From UMGS1002 sp045586785 (GTDB lineage: Bacteria; Bacillota; Clostridia; Oscillospirales; CAG-272): DNA of 64,000 nt. Below the pieces are notes generated by a model. The model was not told the origin of the DNA, did no database searches, and worked only from the letters and a program-made list of their open reading frames with translations. Shown here in pieces: positions 1 through 8,501 of the stretch. The number at the start of each line of letters is the position of its first letter. Within the stretch, counting starts at the first letter, position 1. The translations under genes were made by a program, and so were the position numbers. The DNA lies in contig JAZNBA010000072.1 of assembly GCA_045586785.1 (NCBI GenBank), forward strand, positions 80,793 through 144,792. The letters run 5' to 3'.

Positions 1-570
1 ATGGGCGATCTTGGTCTGCACACCCAGCACGTACCCTTCAGAATGGGCTGGAAGCCGATAAACGTATATGCTAATCTTTCAAATATAGTCACCAAGCGTC
101 CCGACGGCAAGGGCGGTGTGGTTCCGTGCCTGACCTGGGATAACGCAATACTTAACTGCGAGGTACAGGATAAGGACGGAAGCGTGTTTCCCATGATATG
201 CGAAACCAAGCGACTTTCCCCGGGCTCTACCAATGAGTGGAAGCTGGAGGTCTACGGTATGAAGGCATCAGCGCGCTTTTCCACCAATGATCCCGGCGCG
301 TTTTGCTTTACAGAGGCATGGGGCAGAGAGCAGGCGTGGTGCCGCATAGACGTAGGCAATAAGCCGGCTATCCCCACTATTACGGGCAGTATATTTGAGT
401 TCGGCTTTGCGGACGCAATACTGCAGATGTGGGCGACCTTCATGCAGGAACTGAGCGGTGAGGAGGTTGCGTTCGGTTGCATCCGTCCCGAGGAAACAGC
501 GCTGTCTCACAAGGTATTTACCGCGGCGCTCGATTCTTATCGCCAAAAGCGAGCTATTGAGATAGACTGA
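1..570 (+). CDS. Gfo/Idh/MocA-family oxidoreductase, C-terminal part (5' end outside window)
   Basis: The 189 visible residues match the C-terminal alpha/beta substrate-binding domain of NAD(P)-dependent Gfo/Idh/MocA sugar or inositol dehydrogenases, including the DLGLHTQHVPFR stretch near the start that normally lines the active site. The family is usually 350-400 residues, so the N-terminal Rossmann domain with its GxGxxG motif lies upstream of the window, and the ATG at base 1 is probably internal. It is followed after 20 bases by an aminotransferase, a sugar kinase and an isomerase-like gene on the same strand, which suggests oxidation of a polyol, inositol or amino sugar as one step of a shared pathway. 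The exact substrate cannot be read from the sequence. Confidence 0.85.
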   Translation: MGDLGLHTQHVPFRMGWKPINVYANLSNIVTKRPDGKGGVVPCLTWDNAILNCEVQDKDGSVFPMICETKRLSPGSTNEWKLEVYGMKASARFSTNDPGAFCFTEAWGREQAWCRIDVGNKPAIPTITGSIFEFGFADAILQMWATFMQELSGEEVAFGCIRPEETALSHKVFTAALDSYRQKRAIEID

Positions 571-590
571 TACGAAAGGAAACTTTTTAA

Positions 591-2129
591 ATGTTCAAAA
601 ATATAAAAATGTCGCTGGCGGATATTTGCGGCGCGGACTATGCCAAAGCTTTGGCAACCGCGTCTGCCGCTGTCGGCAATATGAAATATGGGGAGGCGGA
701 GGCGCTTGCTTGTGAAAAAGTAGACTTTTTCTCTGAGCAGGATATGGCGCGTTCCGACGCGTTGCTTGACAGCGTTGGCAAACAGCTGGCGAACCCCTTT
801 GAAAACAGCATCGACGGCGCGCCTACCGATTCATTCCGTCACGCGGAAAACAAAAGCGCGGCACCGTTGGTGGGATTCAGCAGCTTCAGATTGGGTGAGG
901 ATGGCAAGCTTTACCTCATCGGTAAAAGCGAGCATTACCACGCATCCCTTGGTCACAGTTTCGGCGGTTACCGCCTTATAGACAAGGCAAGACGGCTTGG
1001 AATACCCAACGCAACGCATAACAACACACGTGGTTATATAACCAGACTTTGCGAGCGCAGACTTATTCAGACCGCCAACGGCATCGATTGGGATGACGAT
1101 GCGGCAACAGAGCAGGTGCTTGCCTCTAAAGAGTCACACGTGCTCAACAGAGTCATAAATCTTGAAACAGGCTCGCTGGCAGTTGAAGCAGGCGTTAAAA
1201 TGATGCTGGCGCGGTTTTATAAGCTGTCGCCCGAGCTGGATGAGCCTAAGTACGCAGGTAAAACTCCCGTATTCTTTGTAATGGCAGACCGCGCGAGTGA
1301 GAACACCGGTAACTATCACGGTACCACCGTGCTGACGCAGACCTTCCGAGGTCTGTGGGGCGGCCTTTACGATGCAATGGAGCGCGCGGGACTCTACAAG
1401 GTCGTGCCCGTTGACATCAACGATATTGACGGCTTTGCTCAAAAAATAAAGACGTACAACAGCGGCAACTACAAGACCGCAGGCTTCATGCACGAGATCA
1501 TTATGATGAACTACGGCGGTATTCGCCTGCACCGTGAGTTCTTGCAGGAGGCGTACCGCCTGTGCGCCGAGACCGACACGCCTACACTTGTGGACGAGAT
1601 ACAGACTTGCATGTGGTATGACGGAATGTTCCTGTTCCGCAAATACGGTCTGAAGCCCGATTTTGCATCGGTTGGAAAAGGATTCCCCGGCGGTGAATAT
1701 CCCGCAAGTAAGATACTGACTACCGCAGAGTACGATAACCTTAATCAGTTCGGCGCTTTGGTCACCAACGGCCAGGAGGAGCTGGCATCACTTGCATACC
1801 TTGTTACAATGCATTATTCCCGTGCCAACGGCGACGAGATACAGCGTGTGGGCGATTTGTTCGAAAACGGTATGAGAGCGCTTGCGGAGAAGTATCCCGA
1901 GCGAATAGTCGCGGTAGAGGGAATAGGTCACCTGACAGCACTTCACTTCGGCACGGTCAAGGAAGCGGCAGATTTCACGCACGCTCTGCACGACGCGTGT
2001 GTTGATGCCAGCGCACAGCTTTATAAGGCCAACTGCGTGCCTGCCGTGCTGTTCAAGCCTCCGCTTAACATCAGCGAGGCGGCTGTGAATAAAATGATGC
2101 AAATACTTGATGGTATTTTGAGTAAATAA
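591..2129 (+). CDS. Class III PLP-dependent aminotransferase
   Basis: A 512-residue protein of the aminotransferase class III fold (relatives are 4-aminobutyrate and ornithine aminotransferases and glutamate-1-semialdehyde aminomutase). The VDEIQTC segment (about residue 335) supplies the aspartate that binds the PLP pyridine nitrogen, and VGKGFPGG places the Schiff-base lysine at about residue 363. The N-terminal 80-100 residues are longer than in typical members. The start is supported by AAAGGA at 575-580, 10 bases upstream. It lies between the dehydrogenase and an FGGY kinase. I infer that it transaminates a keto-sugar or keto-inositol made by the dehydrogenase, as in aminocyclitol or amino-sugar pathways, but the substrate is not established. 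Confidence 0.85.
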   Translation: MFKNIKMSLADICGADYAKALATASAAVGNMKYGEAEALACEKVDFFSEQDMARSDALLDSVGKQLANPFENSIDGAPTDSFRHAENKSAAPLVGFSSFRLGEDGKLYLIGKSEHYHASLGHSFGGYRLIDKARRLGIPNATHNNTRGYITRLCERRLIQTANGIDWDDDAATEQVLASKESHVLNRVINLETGSLAVEAGVKMMLARFYKLSPELDEPKYAGKTPVFFVMADRASENTGNYHGTTVLTQTFRGLWGGLYDAMERAGLYKVVPVDINDIDGFAQKIKTYNSGNYKTAGFMHEIIMMNYGGIRLHREFLQEAYRLCAETDTPTLVDEIQTCMWYDGMFLFRKYGLKPDFASVGKGFPGGEYPASKILTTAEYDNLNQFGALVTNGQEELASLAYLVTMHYSRANGDEIQRVGDLFENGMRALAEKYPERIVAVEGIGHLTALHFGTVKEAADFTHALHDACVDASAQLYKANCVPAVLFKPPLNISEAAVNKMMQILDGILSK

Positions 2130-2131
2130 TT

Positions 2132-3586
2132 ATGATATTTATTGGACTTGATATAGGAAGCACCGCTGTGAAGGCTATGGCGCTTGATGAAAACGGTCAG
2201 GTGCTTGCCCGCGGCAAGTGCGCGTATCCAACGGCAACGGACGGTGCGCGCTCCACTCAAAAGGCGGAGGACTGGTGGCAGTCCTCGGTCAGCGCGGTGC
2301 GGCAGGTCGCCGTGGCGCTGGGAGCTCGGGCAAGTGAAGTCACAGCGATCTCCACATCTTCTCAGGGCGGAAGTATGCTGGCGCTTGATGAAAATTACGT
2401 GCCGCTGACCGACGCACTGACCTGGATGGACCGCCGCGCGCAAGGCGAAGCCGACGAAATGTCCGAGCACTTTGGAACGCGCATATACCGCAAATGCGGT
2501 TGGCGAAGCGCGGCGTCGGATTGCGCAGCAAAGCTTGTGTGGTTGAGAAAAAACGAGCCCCAAATATTTGCGCGTTCGGCGCATTTTATGACTACCGAGG
2601 AATATATAAATTATCGTCTTTGCGGTGAAAACGTTACCGATCCCACGGGTGCGGGTATAATGCGGCTTTACAATATCAATGATGGCACGTGGGATGCCGA
2701 AATGCTTGAATATACAGGCATAAAAGAGAGCCAATTGCCTCGCGTTGTGAGTTGCGGTGAGCTTATTGGAACGCTTACACGTGAAGCAGCTGACGCAATG
2801 GGGCTTGGCTCACATGTCCGCGTATATTGCGGTGCTCACGACCAATACTGCGCATCTCTTGGTAGCGGCGCGGTGAATCCCGGCGATATTTTGCTGGCTA
2901 CGGGTACGGCGTGGGTGATCTTCGGCGTGACCGACACACTGTGCTTCAATGACCGTTTCATTGCTCCCGGCATACACCCCATAGACGGTCGCTTCGGCGC
3001 TATGGCAACGCTTTCGGGCGTCGGCGCGGCAGTAGACAATCACGCGCGCGCTATTGGCGTGGAACTGCGCGAGGTGGATAAGATCGCGGCGACTCGACGT
3101 AACAACGCCAAGCATTTGCTTTGCTGTCCGTGTCCTCCCGGCAGAACGTTTCTGGAGCACAGGAGTGGATGCTGTGAAAATACCCACGGACGCCTTGACA
3201 GTCACGATAAATATGACGTGGCACTGGCTATGATGGAGGGGGCGGCGTTTGAGGTCAGTCTGGTGATTGGAAGCTTCCGCGCGGCGGGCATGGTAGGACA
3301 GGGAAGTCTTATTATGTCGGGCGGTGCGGCAAGAAGTGAGCTGTGGAGAAGCATTGTTGAGGCGGTTGTGGGAGCTAAGCTTTTACTGCCTTCAGAGGCA
3401 GATACCCCCGCCCTCGGCGCGGCTATGATAGCAGCGGTATCTTGCGGCGCGTTCGACAGCTTTGCCGACTGCGCGGCGAAATTCGTAAAATATTTGCCAA
3501 GCGACAACGCCGATATTGACAGCGCAGAGCGTGAATTTTATGCGCAAAAGCTGCAAAGCTACCGCGAGTGGTGCATTATAGAATAA
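2132..3586 (+). CDS. FGGY-family carbohydrate kinase (xylulokinase-like)
   Basis: A 484-residue ASKHA-fold kinase. The N-terminal phosphate-1 motif (IGLDIGSTAVKAMAL) and the C-terminal GGAARSELWRSIVEAVVG segment that contacts adenosine are both clear, and the central region has the GAHDQYCASLG motif carrying the catalytic aspartate. Family members phosphorylate xylulose, fuculose, rhamnulose, gluconate or glycerol using ATP. The start is 2 bases after the aminotransferase stop, so translation is probably coupled. The neighbouring isomerase-like gene fits a scheme in which a ketose is produced and then phosphorylated here. Length is normal for the family; the sugar is unknown. Confidence 0.88.
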   Translation: MIFIGLDIGSTAVKAMALDENGQVLARGKCAYPTATDGARSTQKAEDWWQSSVSAVRQVAVALGARASEVTAISTSSQGGSMLALDENYVPLTDALTWMDRRAQGEADEMSEHFGTRIYRKCGWRSAASDCAAKLVWLRKNEPQIFARSAHFMTTEEYINYRLCGENVTDPTGAGIMRLYNINDGTWDAEMLEYTGIKESQLPRVVSCGELIGTLTREAADAMGLGSHVRVYCGAHDQYCASLGSGAVNPGDILLATGTAWVIFGVTDTLCFNDRFIAPGIHPIDGRFGAMATLSGVGAAVDNHARAIGVELREVDKIAATRRNNAKHLLCCPCPPGRTFLEHRSGCCENTHGRLDSHDKYDVALAMMEGAAFEVSLVIGSFRAAGMVGQGSLIMSGGAARSELWRSIVEAVVGAKLLLPSEADTPALGAAMIAAVSCGAFDSFADCAAKFVKYLPSDNADIDSAEREFYAQKLQSYREWCIIE

Positions 3587-3608
3587 ATTGAAAAAGGTGG
3601 TTTTTGAT

Positions 3609-4625
3609 ATGTTCGGAGTAAATCTTACCGATTATGATAAAAAAGTATACGAGGAACAGTTAAAGGATTTTCTTCCCGATAAGTTCATCGATGCTCACGT
3701 TCATTTATGGGAAGAAGGAACGCGCGTGAGCGGTCTTAAGGGCTGTGTTACCTGGACGCAGATAGTTGCGCCCTCGCAGACATATGAAGATATGGCTGAG
3801 TCCTACAGACAGCTTTTTCCAGACAAAAAGGTGACTCAGGTCGTTATGGGTTCGCCCTCCTGCAATCTCAGCGTGGTAAACAAATACGTTCGTGAATGCT
3901 GTGATAAGCATGGAAACACATCGCTGTACTGTACTAACTGGGATACCACTCCCGCGGAAATAGAGCGGGCGATGAAGGCAGGCTTTGTGGGTATAAAACC
4001 GTATCAGAACAATTCTCCCGACTATATTCCCGCCGCGGAGGTCAGAATATTCGATTTTCTGACCCACGAACAGCTTGAATATATGAACAGCGTCGGCGGT
4101 ATAGTTATTCTGCATATTCCGCGCAAGCTGCGTTTACGTGACCCCATAAACATTGCGCAGATGATGGAGATAGACGAAAAGTACCCCAATGCCAAGGTGG
4201 TTATCGCCCACGTTGGTCGTGCTTACGTTGAGCAGGACCTTGGTGACGCGTTTGAAACACTTAAGCATTCAAAGAATCTTATGTTCGATTTCTCCGCAAA
4301 CACCTACGATTACGCTATGCAACAGTGCATTGAGGCGGTAGGTGTAAAGAGAGTAATGTTCGGCTCGGATATGCCGTTCACCAAGATGCGTATGTACCGT
4401 ATAAACGACAACGGAATATATGTAAACGTAGTGCCGAGAGGTCTTTACGGTGATGTTTCGGGTGACAAGAATATGCGTGAGACGGACGAGACGGATATTA
4501 CGCTGTTTATGTACGAGGAGCTGTTGGCGTTCAAGCGCACGGCAGAAAAGCTGAACCTCAGTCGCGCCGATATTGAGGATATCATGTATAACAACGCCTC
4601 AAAATTCTTCGGCATTACACTCTGA
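3609..4625 (+). CDS. Amidohydrolase-2 family metal-dependent hydrolase
   Basis: A TIM-barrel metallohydrolase of the amidohydrolase-2 (ACMSD-like) family. DKFIDAHVHLWEEG near residue 22 gives the HxH metal motif, VVIAHVGRAY the barrel histidine and FGSDMPF the C-terminal metal-binding aspartate. An open frame also begins at a TTG at 3588, but AGGTGG at 3595-3600 lies 8 bases upstream of the ATG at 3609, so I chose 3609 (338 residues). Members hydrolyse or decarboxylate cyclic or aromatic acids and lactones. In this operon a lactonase-like or ring-opening role on an oxidised sugar or inositol is plausible, but that is inference. Confidence 0.82.
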   Translation: MFGVNLTDYDKKVYEEQLKDFLPDKFIDAHVHLWEEGTRVSGLKGCVTWTQIVAPSQTYEDMAESYRQLFPDKKVTQVVMGSPSCNLSVVNKYVRECCDKHGNTSLYCTNWDTTPAEIERAMKAGFVGIKPYQNNSPDYIPAAEVRIFDFLTHEQLEYMNSVGGIVILHIPRKLRLRDPINIAQMMEIDEKYPNAKVVIAHVGRAYVEQDLGDAFETLKHSKNLMFDFSANTYDYAMQQCIEAVGVKRVMFGSDMPFTKMRMYRINDNGIYVNVVPRGLYGDVSGDKNMRETDETDITLFMYEELLAFKRTAEKLNLSRADIEDIMYNNASKFFGITL

Positions 4626-4642
4626 TATGGAGGACTTGAAAA

Positions 4643-6046
4643 ATGAAAAAGATAAAAATAGGATTTCTTCCGCTTTATATAAAGCTTTATGACGATACCG
4701 GAAACGGCGCGTCCGAGCGCCCCGTTATGATGGACTTTTATCTCGGTATCGCAAAGCAGTTCGAGCAAATGGGCTTTGACGTGCTGACAAGCGAATTTTG
4801 CCGCATTGAGCCCGAATTCCGTGAAACTGTAGGAAGATTTGAGCGCGAGGGGGCGGACTGCATCGTTACCTGGCACGCCGCGTATTCTCCCTCCCTTGAA
4901 AGCATCAAGGTGCTGACCGAGACCAAGCTGCCTATAGTTGTACTTGATACCACCGATACATATGATTTTTCACCTTCACAGGCGCCCTCAAATATAAGCC
5001 GTTGCCACGGCATACACGGTGTTATGGATATGTGCAGTATGCTTCGCCGCTACGGCAAGAAGTACGCTATTGCGGCAGGACATTACGCTGAATCGAGCGT
5101 GGTTGAAAGAGTTGCGGGATTTGTTCGCGCGGCGTATGCGGCAACCTCTCTTGAAGGTAGCCGCACAGCAAGCATTGGCGGCAGCTTTGATGGCATGGGC
5201 GACTTTTTGGTTCCCGATGAGCAAATGAAGGAACGCTTCGGTGTTGAGATAGTTTATCCCTCAAGAGATGAGCTTGTTGCCGAGCTGGAGGCGGTCAGCG
5301 ATGCGGATGCCGAGGCTGAAATGGCTATTGACAGAGAGAATTGCTATGAGATACTGCCCGTTGACAAGGCAGTACACATGAGGACCGCCAAGAACTGTCT
5401 TGCGGTTCGTCGCTGGCTGGATAAAAACAACATTGATGCGTTTACCGCCAACTTCCGCGAAGTAACATATGAAGGTTCGGGACTTGAGATCATGCCCTTT
5501 ATGGAAGCGTGCAAGTCTATGGCTCGCGGCATCGGTTATGCGGGCGAGGGCGATGTGTTGACCGCATCACTGGTCGGCGCTCTTATGAAGGGATTTACCG
5601 ATAAGGCGGCGTTTGTCGAGATTTTCTGCCCCGACTGGAAGGGAAATACTTTGCTTCTCAGTCATATGGGCGAATACAATCCCAAGCTGATACGCGGTAA
5701 GGCCGGAATGAAGGAAATAAACTTTATTTTCGGCGACTCCGAAAATCCCATAGTTTCATATGGATGTTATCGCGGAGGAAGTGCTGTGTTTGTAAATCTG
5801 TATCAGGCGGCAGAGGGCTTCAGACTTCTCATCTCGCCCGTTGAGATGCAGGATGTTAAGGCAGAGGAAGATAATTTTGACGGACGTGTTCGCGGTTGGA
5901 TGAAGCCGCACATTTCCGTAGCTGATTTCCTTGAGGCAATAAGCCGCGCAGGTGCTACGCACCACAGCGCGCTGATATACGACGCAACTCCCGAACAGCT
6001 TGCGTTCTTTGCGGAGCTTTGCGGACTTGGCTACGAGATAGTATGA
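4643..6046 (+). CDS. L-fucose/L-arabinose isomerase-family protein
   Basis: A 467-residue protein whose N-terminal half (KIGFLPLYIKLYDD, then EGADCIVTWHAAYSPS) and C-terminal half (about residues 300-460) follow the fucose/arabinose isomerase fold. Such enzymes interconvert aldoses and ketoses with a divalent metal. The metal residues are not obvious enough to assign. GGAGG at about 4628-4632 precedes the ATG. It is the fifth gene of the operon; with the kinase upstream it would make a classic isomerase-kinase pair. Several relatives in Clostridia are annotated only as fucose-isomerase-like, so a non-fucose substrate is likely. Confidence 0.8.
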   Translation: MKKIKIGFLPLYIKLYDDTGNGASERPVMMDFYLGIAKQFEQMGFDVLTSEFCRIEPEFRETVGRFEREGADCIVTWHAAYSPSLESIKVLTETKLPIVVLDTTDTYDFSPSQAPSNISRCHGIHGVMDMCSMLRRYGKKYAIAAGHYAESSVVERVAGFVRAAYAATSLEGSRTASIGGSFDGMGDFLVPDEQMKERFGVEIVYPSRDELVAELEAVSDADAEAEMAIDRENCYEILPVDKAVHMRTAKNCLAVRRWLDKNNIDAFTANFREVTYEGSGLEIMPFMEACKSMARGIGYAGEGDVLTASLVGALMKGFTDKAAFVEIFCPDWKGNTLLLSHMGEYNPKLIRGKAGMKEINFIFGDSENPIVSYGCYRGGSAVFVNLYQAAEGFRLLISPVEMQDVKAEEDNFDGRVRGWMKPHISVADFLEAISRAGATHHSALIYDATPEQLAFFAELCGLGYEIV

Positions 6047-6054
6047 GGTGAGAT

Positions 6055-7833
6055 ATGTTAAAGAAGCTTTTATTTGCTATGCTTGCTTTAACACTTGCCA
6101 TAGCACTTGTTGGCTGTGGTGGAGACGGTACTGGTGATGATACTTCTGCTTTTGATACCACCACCGAGATAGTTGCTGACACACAAGCCCCCGACACATC
6201 AGTGTCGATAAAATTGACAGGTGACGTTAAGTACACCATAATTCGTTCCGAGGATGCGGATAAAGATGTTATAAGTGTGGCGTCGGATATGTGGAAGGAT
6301 CTGCGAGTGCTTCTCTATTCATCCAACGTAACGATAACCGATGACTTTGTGAAAAGACAAGAGGATGCCGATAACGATAATTATGAAATACTGCTGGGCA
6401 TGACAAACCGTCCCGAGTCTGCAGAGGCGCTGGCGGCACTTCCCACGTATCTCGATTATTCCGTAAGCGTTGTTGGAAACAAAATTGTCATTGCGGCAAA
6501 CACAACAGAGCGGCTCAAGCAGGCAGCTGAATGCTTTATGAGCCATGTTGCCTGTGTTGACGGTGTGCTGATATATACAGCAGATAATTCGACAATTGTG
6601 GATTCGTATGGAGATTACAAAATCAAAAATATGACCGTGGGTGGCAAGAATATTTCTGATTATGTGATCATAATACCTAAAGAAGACAATGAGTCCGAGC
6701 TTGATTTTGCGGCAGAGCTTGTTGCATGGTTAGGCAAGAATTGCGGATATGCTCCGTCGGTGGTTGATGACAGCACCGCGCCTGCATCTTGTGAGATCGT
6801 GCTTGGTAAAACATCAAGAGCGGCAAGCGCGGGTATGTATGATACCACGCTGGGGCGTACCGGTTGTAAGATAAAGACACTTGACGGCGCGCTTATTATT
6901 GCCGCCGAAACGCTGGGAGGATATAAGGTCAGTATGGCAAAACTACAGGAGCTTATGGGTGACGGCAGCGCGCTTGCGTCCGGTATAGATCAGCTTTACG
7001 TGGGCGACGATTCCAGCCTTGACGGTGCAAACGTAATGTTTATCGGTAACAGCTTTACATATTACGGTCACTGCTGCGGCTCAAAAGAGAATAACCCTTG
7101 GGGCGGAAGTGATAAGGGGTATTTTTATAAGGTCGCACAGTCATTTGGCGATAATGTAAAGGTTGTAAACTTCACCTGGGGCGGTGCCAGCTTGTGGCAT
7201 AAAAAGAGCGGAGTGGCAGAAAAGGCGCTTTACGTAAAAATGCTTCAGACACATCCCAATTATTATAATAATCCGCAGGGCAAGCCTATGGATAAGATAT
7301 ATGAACAGGATTATGTCATACTTCAGCAGTCGGGCGATAATATAAGCGAAACATACTCAGATGCAAAGGCTATCATGGCGCTTTTCCCACCCGAAACGAA
7401 GTTCTACTTTTATATAACCACACACGACCTGAGCAGTAATCACACGCCCACCACCTCGGCTGCGGCAAAGCTGGAGAAAGAGGGAAGTGCAGGCTATATT
7501 CCGCTTGGACATATGGTATATAAGGTGTGGTCGGGCTCTGAGCGCGTGCCCAATTCTACCATCAAGTATAATAAATACTCGTTCGTTGTAAATCAGAGCT
7601 CGTCGGACGGATATCACCCCAACCATTTGACAGGCTACCTGACAGCGCTTATGACGTATTGTACCATTACGGGTAAGAGCGCTCAGGGGGCGGATTATTC
7701 GTTTGTAGTTAAGGACGGTAAGACGTATTATACAAACGGAACCACCAATTATCCTGATGTTCTTGAATCCGCAAATGATATGGCAGAATGGCAAAAGCTG
7801 ATAGATAAGTATATTGCACAATATAATAAGTAA
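6055..7833 (+). CDS. Secreted lipoprotein with C-terminal SGNH-like (DUF4886-type) domain
   Basis: A 592-residue lipoprotein. Residues 1-22 are a lipoprotein signal peptide ending in the lipobox LVGC, so the protein should be anchored at Cys 22 on the outer face of the membrane. A Thr/Asp-rich linker leads to two similar alpha/beta regions (about residues 55-180 and 195-310) that resemble the N-terminal domain found before many glycan-active enzymes. From about residue 325, VMFIGNSFTYYGHC starts an SGNH/DUF4886-like esterase or carbohydrate-binding fold, with DGYHPN near the C terminus as the likely Asp/His block. GAGGTGAG precedes the start. It follows the sugar operon by 8 bases and may act on the extracellular polymer that feeds it. 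Confidence 0.78.
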   Translation: MLKKLLFAMLALTLAIALVGCGGDGTGDDTSAFDTTTEIVADTQAPDTSVSIKLTGDVKYTIIRSEDADKDVISVASDMWKDLRVLLYSSNVTITDDFVKRQEDADNDNYEILLGMTNRPESAEALAALPTYLDYSVSVVGNKIVIAANTTERLKQAAECFMSHVACVDGVLIYTADNSTIVDSYGDYKIKNMTVGGKNISDYVIIIPKEDNESELDFAAELVAWLGKNCGYAPSVVDDSTAPASCEIVLGKTSRAASAGMYDTTLGRTGCKIKTLDGALIIAAETLGGYKVSMAKLQELMGDGSALASGIDQLYVGDDSSLDGANVMFIGNSFTYYGHCCGSKENNPWGGSDKGYFYKVAQSFGDNVKVVNFTWGGASLWHKKSGVAEKALYVKMLQTHPNYYNNPQGKPMDKIYEQDYVILQQSGDNISETYSDAKAIMALFPPETKFYFYITTHDLSSNHTPTTSAAAKLEKEGSAGYIPLGHMVYKVWSGSERVPNSTIKYNKYSFVVNQSSSDGYHPNHLTGYLTALMTYCTITGKSAQGADYSFVVKDGKTYYTNGTTNYPDVLESANDMAEWQKLIDKYIAQYNK

Positions 7834-7839
7834 GGTTTT

Positions 7840-7876
7840 CCCGACAAGGTAAATAAATAGCCTTGTCGGGTCTCTT
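7840..7876 (+). terminator. Rho-independent terminator after the sugar operon
   Basis: A perfect 10-bp stem, CCCGACAAGG (7840-7849) with CCTTGTCGGG (7861-7870), and an 11-nt loop are followed by TCTCTTTT. It begins 6 bases after the lipoprotein stop codon. Confidence 0.85.
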
Positions 7877-7938
7877 TTGTAGTATAGAAGATGCTCAAAA
7901 AATATATGAAAATAAATAAAATTTTTGCAAAAAAAGTG

Positions 7939-7967
7939 TTGACAAATGTAAAGTGTTGTGATATAAT
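7939..7967 (+). promoter_or_regulatory. Sigma-A promoter of the tRNA pair
   Basis: A consensus -35 box TTGACA (7939-7944) and -10 box TATAAT (7962-7967) are separated by exactly 17 bases. The first tRNA begins 36 bases downstream. Confidence 0.88.
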
Positions 7968-8003
7968 AATCAAGCGCTGTGAAAATCACAGTGTAAAAAA
8001 CGT

Positions 8004-8080
8004 GGCGGAATAGCTCAGCTGGCTAGAGCATCCGGTTCATACCCGGCAGGTCGTTGGTTCAAATCCGACTTCCGCTACCA
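8004..8080 (+). tRNA. tRNA-Met (CAT), elongator type
   Basis: A 77-nt cloverleaf: acceptor stem GGCGGAA/TTCCGCT (G-U at the first pair), TAGCTCAGC...GAGC D arm, anticodon CAT in loop TTCATAC, T arm with GGTTCAAATCC, and an encoded CCA end. The three consecutive G-C pairs of an initiator anticodon stem are absent, so the elongator type is favoured. A lysidine-modified tRNA-Ile(CAT) is a less likely alternative. The top pair of the anticodon stem looks mismatched. Confidence 0.9.
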
Positions 8081-8155
8081 GGCCCGTTGGTCAAGCGGTT
8101 AAGACACCGCCCTTTCACGGCGGTAACATGGGTTCGATTCCCGTACGGGTCACCA
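8081..8155 (+). tRNA. tRNA-Glu (TTC)
   Basis: A 75-nt cloverleaf beginning directly after the CCA of tRNA-Met. The acceptor stem is GGCCCGT/ACGGGTC, the anticodon is TTC in loop CTTTCAC flanked by CCGCC/GGCGG, the T arm contains GGTTCGATTCC, and CCA is encoded. The accessory region starts immediately after this gene, and a degenerate copy of its 3' end lies at 33664-33687, so it may be an integration target. Confidence 0.93.
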
Positions 8156-8160
8156 ATAGA

Positions 8161-8212
8161 AACAAATCCGAACTATTTCGTAACAAACGATGTGTTCGGA
8201 TTTGTTTTTTAT
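8161..8212 (+). terminator. Terminator of the tRNA operon
   Basis: A perfect 13-bp stem, AACAAATCCGAAC (8161-8173) with GTTCGGATTTGTT (8194-8206), is followed by a run of T. It begins 5 bases after the tRNA-Glu CCA. Confidence 0.85.
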
Positions 8213-8235
8213 TTCAGTTATCCATATTAAAAGTT

Positions 8236-8264
8236 TAAGGGTGCAGGCATCACGCCTGCACCCT
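8236..8264 (-). terminator. Hairpin ending the parB/relaxase transcript
   Basis: AGGGTGCAGGC and GCCTGCACCCT form an 11-bp stem around a short loop. On the minus strand it overlaps the stop codon of the small gene at 8250 and is followed by TTAAACTTTTAAT, a weak U tract, so it probably terminates the minus-strand mobilization operon. Confidence 0.6.
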
Positions 8265-8501
8265 CAGTTCTTTTTGTTGTTTTCGCTTGGCTTTCCACTC
8301 TTCAAAGTCCTTTACGTTTTCTTCTTTACTGAAATATTCAAGAATATACGGCAAGAAACTTCGAGCAAGAACCTCATATTCATAATCGGGAACCTTTGTA
8401 GGAAGATCAACGATTAAATCTTCACCTCCGGACAAGGCGAGCTTGTTACTAAGCAACCACAAACCCACATAATATAATTTTTTAAATAAGCTCAATAGCA
8501 T
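8250..8501 (-). CDS. Small hypothetical protein of the mobilization operon
   Basis: An 83-residue protein I do not recognise. The N terminus (residues 1-22) is hydrophobic and could be a membrane segment, the middle is acidic, and the C terminus (EEWKAKRKQQKELR) is basic and helical. Its ATG overlaps the TAA of the upstream parB gene by one base, a coupling typical of real co-translated genes. GGGAGG is only 2 bases from the ATG, which is very close, so the exact start is uncertain. Its stop codon lies inside the terminator hairpin. Position suggests a transfer or maintenance accessory. Confidence 0.5.
   Translation of the reverse strand: MLLSLFKKLYYVGLWLLSNKLALSGGEDLIVDLPTKVPDYEYEVLARSFLPYILEYFSKEENVKDFEEWKAKRKQQKELRVQA

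Noticed and set aside
2021..2734. 237-codon minus-strand frame across the aminotransferase and kinase genes
   Set aside because: Spans two well-supported coupled genes on the other strand and has no recognisable domain.
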